Of a stretch of 13,708 bases of DNA, positions 1-7,357 are shown in pieces. Origin of the DNA: Temnopleurus reevesii (taxonomy: Eukaryota; Echinodermata; Echinoidea; Temnopleuroida; Temnopleuridae); assembly GCA_036244855.1 (NCBI GenBank), contig BQKZ01002184.1, forward strand, positions 51,995-65,702, given 5' to 3'. The position numbers and the translations under genes are program-made. Under the pieces are notes generated by a model, which ran no database searches, had not been told where the DNA came from, and saw nothing but the letters and a program-made list of their open reading frames with translations. Numbering within the stretch: position 1 is the first letter of the stretch; each line of letters starts with the position of its first letter.

Positions 1-18
1 GTAGGGCCTTCAGAGTGA

Positions 19-429
19 TTATGCAATCGCGTTGAACCCTTTGCTCTCCATAGAGCGTGCATAGAGAACACACAGGGTCATGTAGTTAAGGAAGGCTCTC
101 ATTGTGTGGCACCGGGCATCTCTGTATGGACACACAGTAGCTGTTTTGACTGGTTGTGTTTGAGGGCTTTGCTCAAGGTCTTCTGATAGGCTTAGAGTCT
201 TGAAATTTTCACATAATATGTAGAAAACAACCATACACACTGTGTGTGAATTGCCAGACTGCAGGCCTATTAGAAGTATAGCTACCATCACTTCAAAATC
301 TTTGGGAGAATAAAAAACTAGGATTTTATGGACAAGATCACTAGCATCTTGGTATATAGGTATATTAACATCTTCTTTTATATTATTCATTTCAATCAAA
401 TCTGAAAAGTTTGTCAAAGCGAAAAGCAA
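19..429 (-). CDS. Possible exon or ORF of an unidentified gene
   Basis: An open frame of 136 codons runs leftward, from an ATG at 429-427 to a TAA at 21-19. This is long for such AT-rich DNA. A plausible splice acceptor (pyrimidine-rich run ending in CAG at 404-402, minus strand) lies inside the frame. The true exon could therefore start at 401 in the middle of a codon and be the last exon of a minus-strand gene. The product is mixed and not low-complexity. It has two hydrophobic stretches, around FEVMVAILLIGLQ and VCMVVFYILCENF, then an acidic SLSEDLEQ patch and a Cys/Arg-rich CPYRDARCHTMR segment. I do not recognise the family. It could also be a remnant of a mobile-element protein, or a chance ORF. 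No upstream partner exon was found between 430 and 900. Confidence 0.3.
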   Translation of the reverse strand: MLFALTNFSDLIEMNNIKEDVNIPIYQDASDLVHKILVFYSPKDFEVMVAILLIGLQSGNSHTVCMVVFYILCENFKTLSLSEDLEQSPQTQPVKTATVCPYRDARCHTMRAFLNYMTLCVLYARSMESKGFNAIA

Positions 430-1009
430 AGCGATTTAAATTGCCATTGCATACAGAAAACTTACTGTTGGAGCACCAGTCCACTGACGGCGCACTGACA
501 ATGTGTAGGTTGAATTGACTGGTGTCTTACATGGACTGATCCATTATAAGGTAGGGGTACCAGAGTGAAAAATAGTGAAATTTAATTCTTTTCAAGCTTT
601 TTTGGTTCATATTGGTTTTAGTAAATGATTATGTATGATGTAAATTATCTATTCCACACAGAATTTGGCCCAAAATGTGATAAAAATGTATGATATTTTG
701 CAGATATAACTCTGTGCAAGTATTGATATACCTGCTGACACAATCATAGAGTCAGTTGGATTTCTTCTATGTCACAGCAAATTGTGTCCTCCCAACTTTC
801 TTGTACAATAGGAAAATAAATTTGTGGAAATGAGTAGATGTCCCTGTATAAAATGATTAATTCAAGAAACCTTAAATTAGACTTTTTTTTCAGAAAAATG
901 TATAAATAATAATAATGCATAAAATGTTTGGTTCATGAAAAAATATCTGTGAGAGTTACATAAGTATGCTATCAATGTATTGATTGTTGCAGATGATAAA
1001 ACATGTATT
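430..1009. other. Gene-free stretch, AT-rich
   Basis: No open frame with coding character, repeat or RNA gene was recognised here. On the minus strand a CAG|GTAT-type donor and an acceptor-like site occur around 740-810, but all three frames between them contain stops, so no exon is called. If the gene at 2909 starts upstream of the window, this is intron of that gene. Confidence 0.4.
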
Positions 1010-1080
1010 TGTGTTTGTTTGTTTGTTTGTTTGCGTGTGTATTTGTGTTTGTGTGTTTGTGTGTTTGTTTGTGTGTTGTA
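1010..1080. repeat. GTTT/GT-rich simple repeat
   Basis: An imperfect run of GTTT and GT units. It creates artificial Val/Cys/Phe-rich frames on the plus strand and Thr/Gln/Asn/His-rich frames on the minus strand; neither is a gene. Confidence 0.85.
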
Positions 1081-1198
1081 TAAACGCGTCTGAAGTGAGT
1101 GTGTGGTGTAGATGTGGTATGAGTTTGTATTTAGTGCCCATAAATGAGATGTATGATTTTGATGTAGACAGCTGTTATGTTTTTGTGCATGCATGAGC

Positions 1199-1245
1199 GT
1201 GTGTGGGTGTGTGTGTGTGTGTGTGTGTGTTTGTATGTGTGTTTA
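1199..1245. repeat. (GT)n microsatellite
   Basis: A run of GT dinucleotides with a few interruptions (GGGT, TTTGTAT). The short Cys/Val frames reading through it are artefacts of the repeat. Confidence 0.9.
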
Positions 1246-1342
1246 TGGACATGCATGCACACTAAAAAAAATTGGTTCCCTTGTTGCTTCCTTTGTTTGT
1301 GTTACTAATATATTTACTGATGAAACAGATTTGTTACATGCG

Positions 1343-1346
<4 letters not shown>

Positions 1347-1392
<46 letters not shown>

Positions 1393-1393
1393 N
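1347..1393. repeat. (GT)n microsatellite ending at an unresolved base
   Basis: A nearly pure GT run of about 46 bases is followed directly by the only N in the window, at 1393. The ambiguous call at the repeat edge suggests that repeat length or polymorphism was not resolved in the assembly. The true length may differ. Confidence 0.92.
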
Positions 1394-1560
1394 CTCAGAA
1401 GAAATTAAACTTTTGGCGAAGATGGACATTCCAGTCCCACATACTGGAATTTGTGTTTGTTATTTCGAGATGTGTAATTTTACGTAACATATATTGGATG
1501 GAGAAAATTGGGTGTTATCAGATCATAGTGACATCATTTATGCACCCTGGGTAAAATTAA

Positions 1561-1886
1561 TTCTCATTTTTAATAATGCCAATTTTTTATCGTCAAGTTC
1601 AAGTTTAATCGTTTGAATCTCATTCATTTGTCATCCTTGCAAATTTGCTGCAGGAAACTAGGCTAGGGTTATCGCCAAATTTCTGTAATCAGTGGTAATG
1701 TTTATCCGACCTGACAACTATCATAATCATACATAAAAATCGTCAGTCTAGCAAAACATTTAATTACAGAAATCTGGCGATTACTTTGGTTTCCTGCAGT
1801 GACTTCGCAAAAATGATGACTGCCAGGGATTCGACCGATTAAACATGAGATTGAGAATAGATAATTGGCATTATTGTAGGTGAGAA
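1561..1886. mobile_element. Foldback (palindromic) element, about 326 bp
   Basis: The two halves are imperfect reverse complements over nearly the whole length. TTCTCA at 1561 pairs with TGAGAA at 1881-1886. AATAATGCCAATT near 1572 pairs with AATTGGCATTATT near 1863-1875. CTGCAGGAAAC at 1648 pairs with GTTTCCTGCAG ending at 1799. ATCGCCAAATTTCTGTAAT pairs with ATTACAGAAATCTGGCGAT. Only about 30 bases near 1720-1745 remain unpaired. There is no ORF. This fits a foldback-type non-autonomous DNA transposon or MITE. I could not define a target-site duplication, so the exact ends are uncertain. Confidence 0.7.
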
Positions 1887-2289
1887 GGCTGTCAATATTA
1901 ATAATAAATAATTTCGATAAATTTGATGAAATCTGGTGTGAAATGGATATAAATGACCATTCATTGGATACGAAACTGCATTAGTGCCACTATTCTTCCG
2001 TTTTGGCCATGCAGTTGTGTTTCGGGCATGCGCAGACTGAAGATTTTTAATTTGCCAGGAAACGAGAACTGACTCTCCTTAAAGGATCAGTCACATGGTG
2101 CACGTATGCATGCAGTGCAATGCTGAACAGCGAGCGATTCTATGAAGATATCTTTATCCATGAGAATTATGGCATCATAATTTTACATGTTGTATTTATT
2201 GACTATAAATTTAGCATGAGCTTTGATCTATATAAGATGTATTCAATGCCTGAATTCTAAAAAAAATGTACTTTAAGACATACTTTATA

Positions 2290-2583
2290 GGAGCCTTCTA
2301 CATCTCTGGGCCAAAACTATGGAATAGCCTTCCCCACTTCATTAGGAGAGCAGAGACGCAATCAACCTTTGAGTCCTACCTAAAGACCTATCTGTTCCAC
2401 ACTACCTTGTCGTTAGAAGAATAAACAAATTGTACCACCACTGGGAGTTTCTTGGACTGAAAGATAAACCATAGCACTAATTAGGACATTGAAATCTGTG
2501 AGACATATATCGAGCGCCATGAGCGCCCAGCTGTGGCGGAGACCGGCGCTATACAAGAGGCCATCATCATCATCATCATCATA
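2290..2583 (+). mobile_element. 3' end of a LINE: RT C-terminus plus microsatellite tail
   Basis: The frame at 2290-2424 reads through GPKLWNSLPHFIRRA and then TFESYLKTYLF before a TAA stop. This is the characteristic C-terminus of the reverse-transcriptase protein of CR1/L2-type LINEs in marine animals (LWNSLP..IR..., SF...LKTYLF). A non-coding tail follows with GAGCGCC...GCGCTATACAAGAGG, ending in (ATC)n and ATT repeats at about 2560-2590, as these elements usually do. Only the 3' terminus is present, the normal outcome of 5'-truncated retrotransposition. The 5' boundary is near 2281 or slightly upstream. Family assignment beyond a CR1/L2-like LINE is inference. Confidence 0.8.
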
Positions 2584-2908
2584 TTATTATTTGAATGAGG
2601 AATTAGGGCAAGCAATTATTCTTTATCGGCAAGTAAAATTTTGACTCACTAGCTCAGTTGGGCAAGCATTATTTTTTTCTATAGAGGCCCGGCTAGTACT
2701 ACTTATTAAAAAATTCCCCCAAATTACTCTCCTTTAAATTATTTTGCCTTCAGCATTCATTTAAGGATCTTTACGGGAGTATTTAAAGATCTCCTTGTGG
2801 ACCAAAGTACATTGTGAGATAATATTATGTTATTGTGCTTTTCATACGCACATGTATAATTTGCCAAATTTATTCCTTTTAAACAATAATTTTAATTGTT
2901 ATTTTCAG

Positions 2909-3014
2909 TGTGATCATTGTACAAGATGGAGTAGATGCAACGTTTGAGGCGACACCTATGGTGGACCATTTTAAAGGAACAAAGAAGGGCACAGCCTACC
3001 TTACATCACTTGTG
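2909..3014 (+). CDS. WBP2: WBP2 homologue, first visible coding exon (GRAM domain, N-terminal part)
   Basis: The acceptor is ATTTTCAG|T at 2901-2909 and the donor GTG|GTAAGT at 3014/3015. The exon holds the last base of a split codon and then 35 codons, ending in phase 0. The peptide contains VQDGVDATFEA and FKGTKKGTAYLT. The FKGTKKGT.YLT string is the signature of the GRAM/PH-like domain of WW domain-binding protein 2, and the hydrophobic residues before it match the WBP2 segment before its LTF motif. WBP2 proteins are cytoplasmic/nuclear adaptors and transcriptional coactivators that bind WW-domain partners such as YAP through C-terminal PY motifs. The preceding exon, with the start Met and roughly 10-20 codons, was not found between 1 and 2900. 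The annotation is therefore 5'-incomplete. Its 3' 75 bases have tandem copies downstream. Confidence 0.92.
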
Positions 3015-3126
3015 GTAAGTCTCTCTTAGGGGTGTTACTAGAAAGTTACCCTAGATTTCAAATCAATGGCTGGAACTGTTTTACATTATAATGCATGTTT
3101 TCAATCATGCACGTTCAGCGCTTCTA

Positions 3127-3201
3127 ACCTTTGAAGCCACACCAATGATGGACCATTTCAAAGGAACAAAGAAGGGCACAGCTTACCTTACATCACTTGT
3201 G
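3127..3201 (+). pseudogene. Exon copy 2 of the GRAM exon (pseudo-exon or cryptic exon)
   Basis: This is an open copy of the last 25 codons of exon 2909-3014, with an intact CTTGTG|GTAAGT donor. It differs at seven bases, six of them synonymous, plus one Val-to-Met change. The nearest upstream AG (3117-3118) would start it with two bases before the first full codon. A first exon that leaves two bases needs one base here, so direct splicing would shift the frame. It lacks the 5' part of the original exon. It is most likely a non-functional duplicate whose donor can still be recognised. Confidence 0.7.
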
Positions 3202-3314
3202 GTAAGTATGACCCTGGGGGGTGTCGCTAGAAAGTTACAATTGATTGCATATTAATGTCAAATAGGTTCCAAAGTGAAATGTTTGTTTGCAATCATGCAC
3301 GTTCTGTGCTTTTA

Positions 3315-3389
3315 ACCTTTGAAGCCACACCAATGGTGGACCATTTCAAAAGAACAAAGAAAGGCACAGCCTACCTTACATCACTTGTG
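3315..3389 (+). pseudogene. Exon copy 3 of the GRAM exon (pseudo-exon)
   Basis: This is another open 25-codon copy with an intact GTG|GTAAGT donor. It carries a Gly-to-Arg change in the FKGTKKG motif. It sits in a 73-codon open frame (3255-3476) made of intron and exon copy, so that frame is not a separate gene. No AG dinucleotide is suitably placed just upstream. It shares five synonymous differences from the original exon with copy 2, so copies 2 and 3 are each other's closest relatives. Confidence 0.7.
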
Positions 3390-3495
3390 GTAAGTCTACC
3401 TTTGGTGATGTTGCTAGAAAGTGATCACAAATCAATGATAAAAAGGTTGCAAATTGAAATGTTTGTTTTCATTTAGTGCACGTTCTGCACCTCTA

Positions 3496-3569
3496 ACCTT
3501 TGAAGCCAGACCAATGGTAGACCATTTTTAAGGAACACAGTTGGTACAACTTATCTTACATCACTTGTG
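3496..3569 (+). pseudogene. Exon copy 4 of the GRAM exon, broken
   Basis: This degraded copy has an in-frame TAA after the DHF codons (about 3529), a one-base net deletion relative to the other copies, and a changed donor context (GTGGTAGAAG in place of GTGGTAAGT). It cannot encode the GRAM segment. Confidence 0.75.
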
Positions 3570-3683
3570 GTAGAAGAAAGTTGCTAAAAAGTTGCTAGAA
3601 AGTTACAATTGATCGTAAATTAACGGCAAATAATTGACAAAGTGAAATATGTATTTTCATTCATGTGTGTTCTGTCATACTAA

Positions 3684-4049
3684 CCTCGATATCAAACAGT
3701 CCATGTTTGGAGCTAATTAATACCCTTTCCTGCTTATGTGTATTTCATTTCTATTTTTGCTCGGAAATCTCATATATTGTTTCTTATTCTTTTATTTACA
3801 GATGGCGTTTGTTCCAAAGTCTGGTCTCATGAAGTTGATCTCTGTCCCGTTCACACATCTGAAGAACCTCGATATCAAACAGTCCATGTTTGGAGCTAAT
3901 TAATACCCTTTCCTGTTTATGTGTATTTCATTTCTATTTTTGCTCGGAAATCTCATATTTTGTTTCTTATTGTTTTATTTACAGATGGCGTTTGTTCCCA
4001 AATCTGGTCTGATGAAGTCGATCGCTGTCCCCTTCACCCATCTGAAGAA
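3684..4049 (+). repeat. Two tandem 183-bp units copying the second GRAM exon and its acceptor
   Basis: 3684-3866 and 3867-4049 align without gaps over 183 bases, with about ten differences by eye. Each unit holds an exon-3 tail fragment (from CCTCGATATC), a short intron, the acceptor TTTATTTACAG, and the first part of the exon. The true exon continues beyond 4049 as the third partial copy. The high similarity suggests this duplication is younger than the four-copy array immediately upstream. Confidence 0.9.
3802..3903 (+). pseudogene. Truncated duplicate of the second GRAM exon with a working-looking acceptor
   Basis: After TTTATTTACAG at 3791-3801 the frame reads MAFVPKSGLMK and on to IKQSMFGAN, then TAA at 3901-3903. 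It parallels the true exon at 3985 codon by codon. It has no donor where the exon tail was replaced by intron. The acceptor phase (0) matches the upstream exon. Use of this site with the true donor at 4117 would therefore give an in-frame premature stop after 33 codons of this exon. Confidence 0.75.
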
Positions 4050-4117
4050 TCTTGAAATCAAACAACCAATGTTTGGAGCAAATTATCTAACCGGTAACAT
4101 CATTGCACAACCTGGAG
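3985..4117 (+). CDS. WBP2: WBP2 homologue, second visible coding exon (GRAM domain, middle)
   Basis: The acceptor is TTTATTTACAG|ATG at 3984/3985 and the donor GGAG|GTAGGC at 4117/4118. The exon holds 44 codons plus one base (phase 0 in, phase 1 out). The peptide includes VPFTHLKNLEIKQPMFGANY and then LTGNI. The EIKQP.FGANY string is nearly invariant in WBP2 proteins and completes the central strands of the GRAM/PH-like fold. Joined to the previous exon it reads ...AYLTSLV-MAFVPKSG..., which aligns without a gap to vertebrate WBP2 between its YLT and PF motifs. An ATG happens to begin the exon but is internal. The 183-bp duplication immediately upstream supplies a near-identical competing acceptor at 3801. 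Confidence 0.93.
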
Positions 4118-5010
4118 GTAGGCATTAAGTATTTACTTGACATTCTATATTTTTCTCTGCTTGATATCAGAGCAAATCCATATATATTCTAAATCACTCA
4201 AAAACCTAGTCTGCAAAAATAGCATATTTTTATACCAAAACACATTACAAATAAATCTATTAAATTTTGAAATTGAGTTTGCATATTGAAATGTGATTTA
4301 CTTGTAGATTTGAAAGATTGAAATTGAAATGCATTATACCGATATCATTATTAAAAAAGAGTCATAGATGCATATACATGTAATTTGTAGCTACAAATGG
4401 CGTGCCACAACTAAAATTATTCAGACTTTATTGAGTCAATGGATAGTAATGAAAGAATTTTGTTAGTTATTGAATACTTTTCTTCCCCATCAAAAAAAAA
4501 AATCAGCTTCATAAATTTGCAACATGATTTAGAGTATAATGAATTTATCACTGGGTTGCAAAGGAAAAATGTTCCCGTTTACCTGCAAATTTGTGTACAA
4601 ACGTGCCCGTTTCTCCCCTCATTATACCCATTTATTAAAGTTTTCCATTTCACTTCAACTAAATTCGAGAAACCTATAAAATTATCAATGATTGATTGAG
4701 CTATAACAAGAACTCTATATAATAATTGAAAAGGTATTACAAATTGTTAATTTCCTTCAGCTAGAAATCATGTCCACGAGCTGTACCCTACCCAGGGTTG
4801 ATTGGGGACCGGTAGGAGACAGGAACATTGTGTGCACCTATATGGCTACTTTGACGCTAGGCTTGACTTAGCATCCAATGATGGGGTAATGGTATTTGAA
4901 GCGCTTTGGCCAGTCATAGACATGATAAGGGGATACAAGATATAATTATTATTAAAAAATAATAATGTATCTTTCACTCCATATTTTGTATTCATGTTTC
5001 TTGTTTGCAG
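4118..5010 (+). other. Intron 3984-4117/5011 (893 bp)
   Basis: A phase-1 intron from GTAGGC (4118) to TTGTTTGCAG (5010). Most is AT-rich with no recognised content. The open frame at 4439-4699 has no splice context or protein signature and is not called. The 3' half carries a mobile-element tail, listed separately. Confidence 0.85.
4780..4965 (+). mobile_element. Probable LINE/SINE 3' tail remnant in intron
   Basis: A compositionally distinct block with GGGTTGATTGGGGACC, then GCGCTTTGGCC, and then GATACAAGATATAATTATTATTA running into an ATT/AAT-rich end. A GCGCTTTG...ATACAA...(ATT)n ending is typical of CR1/L2-like LINEs and their SINE partners in marine invertebrates, and it resembles the layout of the tail at 2500-2590. 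No coding part remains. Boundaries are approximate and the family is not assigned. Confidence 0.5.
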
Positions 5011-5103
5011 GGGGCTGGGAAGGCCAAGCCAAATTCAAATTCGTCTTCAACAATGGAGGTGCGATTGACATGGCCCAAGGTCTAATGAGAGCTGTCAAAA
5101 GAG
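5011..5103 (+). CDS. WBP2: WBP2 homologue, third visible coding exon (end of GRAM domain)
   Basis: The acceptor is TTGTTTGCAG|GG (5010/5011) and the donor AGAG|GTAAGA (5103/5104). It is 93 bases, phase 1 at both ends. With the preceding G it reads GGWEGQAKFKFVFNNGGAID and then MAQGLMRAVKR. The GGGWEG motif followed by a K.TF..GGAI strand and an amphipathic helix is the standard C-terminal end of the WBP2 GRAM domain. Basic residues (AVKR) end the domain before the low-complexity region begins. Confidence 0.93.
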
Positions 5104-5715
5104 GTAAGAAAAATCTACATGTCAGAGCGGCTAATTATCCAGAATATTGATGAAAAGTGAAATATATTGTTATGATGAAAAGTGTTACTCTGCAAAGTTT
5201 TTGTAACCTGTTGAGTGAACAACTTGTCAAAATATATTTTATTGCGTCGATTTTGACCAGTGTGCATTTTGATCTCTTGCAGGATAAGTATTGCGCCAAG
5301 TTCTGCTGTTCTTTATTTCAGGTGTAAAAGACAATCATGTGTATTGTAAAAAAAAACATAAACAATGAATCATGGTCTTTATATTTTTGGGACATGATTT
5401 AGGCAGTAATGTGTGTTTTACATTCCATCCTAACTTCATTCACATACTGCTTGAATATTTTATAAGGAAAATAGTTTGATTTAGTTTTGGATTGCTTGCT
5501 TTAAAAAAAAAGAGCCAATGATATAAGTAAGTTGTCCAAACATGCTAGATCCATAGAGACGCATGGAAATTGGACCATGAAGTCATTTGTGTAAGATTTG
5601 TTGAGATATTATATGTATGCAATATGAGTATATCTCAAACGGAATGATGATTTTTCCAAAATATGAGAATTTTTTGGAGTAAATTTTTTCTCTGTTATTC
5701 TTTCTTCTATGACAG
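5104..5715 (+). other. Intron 5103/5716 (612 bp)
   Basis: A phase-1 intron beginning GTAAGA and ending in a pyrimidine-rich tract with TTCTATGACAG. I see no repeats, RNA genes or ORFs of note in it. Confidence 0.85.
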
Positions 5716-5919
5716 CTCAAAATGCACCAAGACCTGCTACAGCCCCCAACCCAGTCCAGCAGATGTACCCGGCCCCTTACCCAGGGGGCTACCCCCAAGC
5801 GCCCATGCCCCCACAACCTGGCTACCAGAACGGAGGCGCTTACTACCCGCCACAGCAAAATGGGATGTACCAGCAACCGACGGCACCGTATCCTCCCCCA
5901 GGGGCAGCTTATCCTCCAG
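5716..5919 (+). CDS. WBP2: WBP2 homologue, fourth visible coding exon (Pro/Gly/Tyr-rich segment)
   Basis: The acceptor is TATGACAG|CT (5715/5716) and the donor CCAG|GTATGC (5919/5920). It is 204 bases, phase 1 in and out, with no stop in frame. After a short linker (AQNAPRPATAPNPVQQ) the peptide becomes rich in Pro, Gly, Tyr and Gln: MYPAPYPGGYPQAPMPP, GYQNGGAYYPPQQNG, TAPYPPPGAAYPPG. This is the disordered WW-binding half of WBP2-type proteins. Canonical PPxY motifs come in later exons. The exon is GC-richer than its surroundings, which gives spurious long frames on both strands. Its 3' portion has been duplicated several times downstream, up to about 7400. Confidence 0.9.
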
Positions 5920-6040
5920 GTATGCAAAAGCAATACTTATATCACTCTCTGAAAGATGTGGACTGCTCTTTTCCCATCCCCCTCCCATTCTACCTCTCCA
6001 CATACATGCACATATGCACTTACTTACACACACACATGCG

Positions 6041-6091
6041 AATGGGATGTAGCAGCAACAAACTGCACCGTGCCCTCCTCCAGGGTCAGAG
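6041..6091 (+). pseudogene. Proline-rich exon copy, broken by a stop
   Basis: It begins like the exon's NGM segment but has TAG (6050-6052) where the exon has TAC for Tyr. It then continues QQQTAP-PPPG and ends with an intact-looking AGAG|GTATGC donor. It is shortened at the GAAYPP part. Confidence 0.65.
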
Positions 6092-6236
6092 GTATGCATA
6101 AACAATCTTTTACTCTTATTACTCTCTGAAAGATGTGGAATGACCCATCCCCATACCCCTCTTTCATTCCCACTCCTCCTCATACATACACATACATGTA
6201 TATATACACTTACTCATACACACACACACACAGAAA

Positions 6237-6297
6237 AATGGGATGTACCAGCAATCGACGGCACCATACCCTCCTCCAGGGGCAGCTTATCCCCCAG
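6237..6297 (+). pseudogene. Proline-rich exon copy with an open frame and intact donor
   Basis: It encodes NGMYQQSTAPYPPPGAAYPP and ends CCAG|GTATGT, nearly identical to the true exon apart from Gln-Ser for Gln-Pro. A CAG at 6231-6233, after a CA repeat, could act as an acceptor. Use of it gives 64 bases starting in phase 0, and the flanking exons need phase 1. Inclusion as a cassette would shift the frame. It is probably a recent non-functional copy. Confidence 0.65.
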
Positions 6298-6642
6298 GTA
6301 TGTGACGAACCGACTTTCCAATATCACTGTGAGCAGAAGGGACAAATGACTTGGACAAAGTAAACTTCATTCAAGCCTTCATGATTGATTCATGGTCACC
6401 AAAGAAAATAGGTACCCTATTTATCCATTGAACAGGTGTGACACAGGTTTGACATTTCTGTGCAGAATGAGAGGGAAGGAAGTTTCTTTTTATTATGTAC
6501 ATCTAGCAATTGTGAATGCTGCAATGTAAGTTATTTATGTTGTCCGAATCCCTTTCCCATTCTGCTCACATTGCATAACTTCTCCTGGATGAGGTTGAAT
6601 GCTCCCTCCCCAATCTCCTCCCCATTCCGAATACCCTTGGAA

Positions 6643-6703
6643 GGATGACATGTTCCAGCAACCACCTGCACTGTACTTGCCTCCTGGGTAGCTTATCCAC
6701 CAG
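6643..6703 (+). pseudogene. Degenerate proline-rich exon copy
   Basis: Homology is clear at the DNA level (TTCCAGCAACCACCTGCACTG..., CTTATCCACCAG|GTATGC) but the reading frame is broken, including a TAG inside the copy where the exon has GGGGCAGC. The donor is intact. Confidence 0.55.
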
Positions 6704-6769
6704 GTATGCATCAACATGCTGTTACCCCCTTGCGTCCTCTGGAAGGGACTGACTGCTCCTTCCCTATAG

Positions 6770-6908
6770 CCTTGGGGCTACCCCCAAGCGCCCATGCCCC
6801 CACCGCCTGGCTACCAGAATGGAGGAGCTAACGACCCGCCACACCAAAACGGGATGTGTCGGCAACCGACAGCACCGTACCCTCCTCCAGGAGCAGCTTA
6901 TCCTCCCG
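6770..6908 (+). pseudogene. Longest proline-rich exon copy, donor lost
   Basis: After CCCTATAG (6769) the sequence is open and encodes WGYPQAPMPPPPGYQNGGA, then NDPPHQNGMC and TAPYPPPGAAYPP. That is a copy of two-thirds of exon 5716-5919. Differences include Tyr-Tyr to Asn-Asp, Gln to His and Tyr-Gln to Cys-Arg. The donor is changed from CCAG|GT to CCCG|AT. The frame starts in phase 0 after the AG, which does not fit phase-1 neighbours. It is an exon duplicate that now appears unspliceable. Confidence 0.7.
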
Positions 6909-7357
6909 ATATGTGTCGAATTGACTTTAACTTCATTCAAGCCCTCCAAGTACGAGGCTTTACAGTTGTTTCAAATGCTAAATATGCCAGGATGTCTTTC
7001 TCGTACGTAAAGTAATTTTGCATCGTTTACACTTGACATAATCATTTCCGCATCAGAAAAACTACTCATCATGCTCTCTGATATGAAAAACTGTAATTGC
7101 CCGTATTGCATCATGATCACCAAAGAAATAGTGTCCCTATATATTCTGTGAACAATGCGGCACATAATTGACATTTCTTTACAGAATGAGAGGGAAGGAA
7201 ATTCATCTTTTACGTAAATCTAGCAATTGTGAATGATTCAGTACAAGTTTTTTACATTGCCCAAATCCTTTGTCTATTCTGCTTACCATACATAGCCCTC
7301 TTTGAAAGAAGTTGAATGCTCCCTCCCGATCCTCTCCCCATTCGCAGCCCCTCAGTA

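Larger units (their letters stand above)
2940..3683 (+). repeat. Tandem array of four partial copies of the GRAM exon plus intron
   Basis: The last 75 bases of exon 2909-3014 and the intron after it are repeated head to tail. The homologous exon ends fall at 3014, 3201, 3389 and 3569, giving periods of 187, 188 and 180 bp. Shared intron blocks include CTAGAAAGTTAC after each exon copy and AATCATGCACGTTC before copies 2 and 3. The fourth copy is the most decayed. The array ends where the next duplication (3684-4049) begins. Confidence 0.85.

Noticed and set aside
877..1194. 105-codon minus-strand frame rich in Thr, Gln, Asn and His
   Set aside because: It is the reverse reading of the GTTT/GT repeat; low-complexity artefact.
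1193..1554. Cys/Val-rich plus-strand open frames
   Set aside because: They are translations of GT microsatellites and cross an unresolved base; no splice or protein signature.
2645..2667. TAGCTCAGTTGG resembling a tRNA A box
   Set aside because: It matches the A-box pattern, but no B box (GGTTCGANTCC-like) follows within a plausible distance and no cloverleaf forms; probably chance or an eroded SINE.
3255..3476. 73-codon frame containing a GRAM fragment as an independent gene
   Set aside because: It is made from exon copy 3 plus duplicated intron on either side; no start context or acceptor.
4439..4699. 86-codon plus-strand frame inside the intron
   Set aside because: No acceptor or donor in suitable phase and no recognisable motif; WBP2 exons on both sides join without it.
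5583..6183. Two minus-strand frames of 116 and 148 codons opposite the proline-rich exon
   Set aside because: They are antisense shadows of GC-rich, repeat-rich coding sequence; the plus-strand reading has consistent exon phases and WBP2 homology.
6794..7015. 73-codon plus-strand frame read as a separate small gene
   Set aside because: Its first half is a duplicated proline-rich exon and the rest is intron homologous to 6300-6400; the donor is lost and the phase does not fit.
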